The notes beneath the pieces were generated by a model, which made no database searches, was not told the origin of the DNA, and saw nothing but the letters and a program-made list of their open reading frames with translations. Both the position numbers and the translations under genes were made by a program. Shown in pieces: positions 6,613-8,103 of a stretch of DNA of 8,103 bases (position 1 is the first letter of the stretch; every line of letters starts with the position of its first letter). Source of the stretch: CAZKMM01 sp964553915 (GTDB lineage: Bacteria; RBG-13-61-14; DRUE01); NCBI GenBank assembly GCA_964553915.1, contig CAZKMM010000118.1:1-8103 (forward strand), given 5' to 3'.

Positions 6613-7522
6613 GAAAAAATTAAATCAGGTGCTTTTGGGCAAGCCAGAGGCGGTTCGGCTCTGTCTGGTAGCTCTGCTTGCCCGGGGGCATATTTTAATT
6701 GAGGATATTCCGGGAATTGGTAAGACCACTCTGGCGCAGGGGTTGGCTCGTCTTCTGGAGCTGGATTTTCAGAGAATTCAGTTCACCTCGGACCTGCTTC
6801 CCAGTGATATTCTGGGAGTGGCTATTTATCGTCCGAGCCAGGAGCGGTTTGAATTTCAGCCCGGTCCGATTTTTCATTCTCTGGTTCTGGCAGATGAAAT
6901 TAACCGGGCATCTCCCCGCACCCAGAGCGCACTTTTGGAGGCAATGCAGGAAAGACAGATAAGCCTGGAAGGAAAAACCTATCACCTGCCCGAGCCATTT
7001 TTTGTCATTGCCACCCAAAATCCTCTGGAGCATCACGGCACCTATCCTCTGCCTGATTCCCAGCTAGACCGGTTTTTGCTCAGCTTTCAGCTCGGCTACC
7101 CGGAAAAGGAAAGTGAGCTGGAAATTTTAAAAACCAAAAGCTATGTGCCTAATTTAAATCATCTTTCTCCTCTGCTGAGCCGGGAGGAGCTTTTAGAACT
7201 CCAGCAAAGAACCGAGCAGGTAAAAATAGATACCAGCCTTCTGGAATATATCCTGCAGATTGTTCAGGCGACCCGGGAGCATTCAGCACTTCAGCTCGGT
7301 GCCAGCCCCAGAGCCGGGCTGGCTTTAAAGGATTCTGCCAAAGCCCGGGCAGTTCTACAGGAGCGGGATTATGTGGTGCCGGATGATATAAAAACTCTGG
7401 CGGTGCCGGTGCTCCGTCATCGGCTGATTCCCGGGCAGGATTTCTCACAGCCAGAAAAGAAAATTGAGCAGACGGAAATAGTCATTTTAGAAATCCTGGA
7501 GCAGATACCGGTGCCGGTATAA
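6590..7522 (+). CDS. MoxR-family AAA+ ATPase
   Basis: MoxR proteins are hexameric, cytoplasmic AAA+ ATPases thought to act as chaperones that remodel or mature partner proteins, often with VWA-domain or DUF58 partners encoded next door. This one is 310 aa, a normal length. Walker A is DIPGIGKTT (39-47, Lys45), Walker B LVLADEIN (98-105, Asp102/Glu103), and sensor 1 is Asn144 in ATQNP (141-145). The family-specific GTYPLPDSQLDRF (150-162) with Arg161 and the sensor 2 motif GASPRAGLAL (237-246, Arg241) are intact, followed by the small helical lid domain. The start at 6590 is supported by a GGGGAG 7 nt upstream; it overlaps the acyltransferase gene by 23 nt. No VWA or DUF58 gene follows in the visible part; the next frame is an unrecognised protein. 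Its client is unknown. The coupling suggests co-expression with lipid A or envelope genes. Confidence 0.93.
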   Translation: MSKLALLEKKLNQVLLGKPEAVRLCLVALLARGHILIEDIPGIGKTTLAQGLARLLELDFQRIQFTSDLLPSDILGVAIYRPSQERFEFQPGPIFHSLVLADEINRASPRTQSALLEAMQERQISLEGKTYHLPEPFFVIATQNPLEHHGTYPLPDSQLDRFLLSFQLGYPEKESELEILKTKSYVPNLNHLSPLLSREELLELQQRTEQVKIDTSLLEYILQIVQATREHSALQLGASPRAGLALKDSAKARAVLQERDYVVPDDIKTLAVPVLRHRLIPGQDFSQPEKKIEQTEIVILEILEQIPVPV

Positions 7523-7570
7523 ATATATTGGAGCAAAAGCGATTCAGTTGAAAGCCAAGCCAGGCATAAG

Positions 7571-7587
7571 ATTTTCCCCGGGAAAAT
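7571..7587. repeat. 17-nt perfect palindrome ending on the start codon of the last gene
   Basis: ATTTTCCC-C-GGGAAAAT has two perfect 8-nt arms about one central base. It ends on the A and T of ATG 7586 and includes the only possible Shine-Dalgarno (GGGA, too close to the ATG). On RNA it could fold as a 7-bp hairpin with a 3-nt loop and hide the start; on DNA it could be a protein-binding site. No T-tract follows, so it is not an intrinsic terminator. Function is inferred, and chance is possible. Confidence 0.45.
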
Positions 7588-8103
7588 GAATGCTTACCAG
7601 CCGTTGATAGATGCTAAAGAAGCTTTTGAGCTTCTTACTTTGCGGGGAAGATTTTTTCGCTGGAAAAAAACCTTTCCCCAGAAGCTGGAGCTGATATATC
7701 TGCCTTATTATTTTTTTCAGCTTCAGGTAAGAAACAAAAAAGGAGTAGAGCGGAAATTCCTTGCCGGGATTGATGCGGTGAGCGGAAGCTTTGCCCTGGT
7801 AGATGATAAGAATCTCAAGCCGGGGGAACTTTCGGAAATAGAATTTTCTCCCCGGCTGGAGCCGGAGCAGGCGGAGGAGCTGATTTTAAAGGAGGCAAGG
7901 TGGTTTTTGTATCAGAAGTCTTTTTTTGAGCGGGAGAAGTATCAGCTGGTGGATTTTCAGCCTGCGGGTCTCTGGTATTATCCCTACTGGGTGGGCTATT
8001 ATCAGAATCCGGGAGGAAGCTGGGATTTTCTTGCCCTGGATGCGGTGAGTGGAATTCTTCAGGGGGGACCTGCCCGAAGGATTTTTATCCTTGCCTTCAG
8101 CCA
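7586..8103 (+). CDS. Unrecognised protein with two internal PepSY-like alpha/beta modules (3' end outside window)
   Basis: I do not recognise this gene. From ATG 7586 the frame is open to the right edge, 172 residues, so it is incomplete. ATG 7586 is the first standard start in this frame after the moxR stop, 63 nt upstream; the ribosome binding site is poor. The protein has no N-terminal signal or membrane segment. It is rich in aromatics and shows an internal repeat. Module 1 has a helix (about 6-20), then IYLPYYFFQLQV (37-48) and a strand ending in IDAVSG (62-67). Module 2 has a helix (92-109), then WYYPYWVGYY (130-139) and a strand ending in LDAVSG (151-156). Helix, two or more strands, then D-A-x-[ST]-G resembles the PepSY fold, but this is by eye only. 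The last visible residues, RRIFILAFS, turn hydrophobic and may begin a membrane helix. Codon use matches its neighbours. It could be a client or partner of the MoxR protein before it. Confidence 0.72.
   Translation, partial: MNAYQPLIDAKEAFELLTLRGRFFRWKKTFPQKLELIYLPYYFFQLQVRNKKGVERKFLAGIDAVSGSFALVDDKNLKPGELSEIEFSPRLEPEQAEELILKEARWFLYQKSFFEREKYQLVDFQPAGLWYYPYWVGYYQNPGGSWDFLALDAVSGILQGGPARRIFILAFS
7617..7636 (+). repeat. Inverted repeat (hairpin) early in the last gene
   Basis: AAGAAGCT and AGCTTCTT form a perfect 8-bp stem around a TTTG loop, starting 31 nt after the A of ATG 7586. There is no T-run after it. With the palindrome at the start codon it would give two adjacent hairpins around the initiation region. 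It lies inside coding sequence, so it may be incidental. Confidence 0.4.

Noticed and set aside
7548..7589. Possible 13-codon leader peptide starting with TTG and overlapping ATG 7586 as ATGA.
   Set aside because: TTG start, with the nearest GGAG about 14 nt away and no attenuator-like structure; too weak to call.
7571..7636. Inverted repeats after moxR as an intrinsic terminator.
   Set aside because: Neither stem is followed by a T-tract, and a coding frame with matching codon use continues straight through.
1..8103. CRISPR array, tRNA or rRNA gene, insertion sequence or prophage genes.
   Set aside because: None seen. The window is nearly all occupied by plus-strand coding sequence with uniform codon use.

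Overview
The window is one uninterrupted plus-strand gene train from a diderm (LPS-making) bacterium. It is built around lipid A biosynthesis, and every gene is transcribed left to right with almost no intergenic space. In order it holds: the 3' end of an OmpH/Skp-like periplasmic chaperone gene; lpxA; lpxI (DUF1009 type, replacing lpxH); a Gfo/Idh/MocA sugar-nucleotide dehydrogenase resembling GnnA; an MsbA-type ABC flippase; lpxK; an LpxL/HtrB-family acyltransferase; a MoxR-type AAA+ ATPase; and the 5' part of an unrecognised gene cut by the right edge. Base composition is roughly balanced, with frequent CGG and CCC-GGG codon pairs throughout, so nothing looks recently acquired.

The first seven genes form a pathway. 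LpxA adds the first 3-hydroxyacyl chain to a UDP-GlcNAc-type acceptor. LpxI later cleaves UDP-2,3-diacylglucosamine to lipid X. LpxK phosphorylates the disaccharide at the 4' position, the LpxL homologue adds a secondary acyl chain, and MsbA moves the product across the inner membrane. The GnnA-like gene could supply a 3-keto precursor for a 3-amino acceptor sugar, which would give an amide-linked lipid A. Genes usually interleaved here in other bacteria (lpxD, fabZ between ompH and lpxA; lpxB and the Kdo transferase further down) are not in the window. LpxI, the GnnA-like gene and the compact order recall deltaproteobacterial-type and uncultured candidate-phylum genomes. I cannot assign a phylum from this sequence alone.

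Gene junctions are tight: overlaps of 4, 1, 14 and 14 nt, a 5-nt gap, then overlaps of 17 and 23 nt. This suggests one polycistronic, translationally coupled operon. The only visible gap is 63 nt, between moxR and the last gene. A perfect 17-nt palindrome ends on the start codon of that last gene.

Most worth a second look: the LpxL homologue keeps the catalytic His but has Met where the family has Asp/Glu; the GnnA-like dehydrogenase sits beside an LpxA with altered acceptor-site and acyl-ruler positions; a MoxR ATPase is coupled to the lipid A operon; and the last protein contains two roughly 90-residue modules, each ending in an Asp-Ala-Val-Ser-Gly strand turn reminiscent of PepSY folds.
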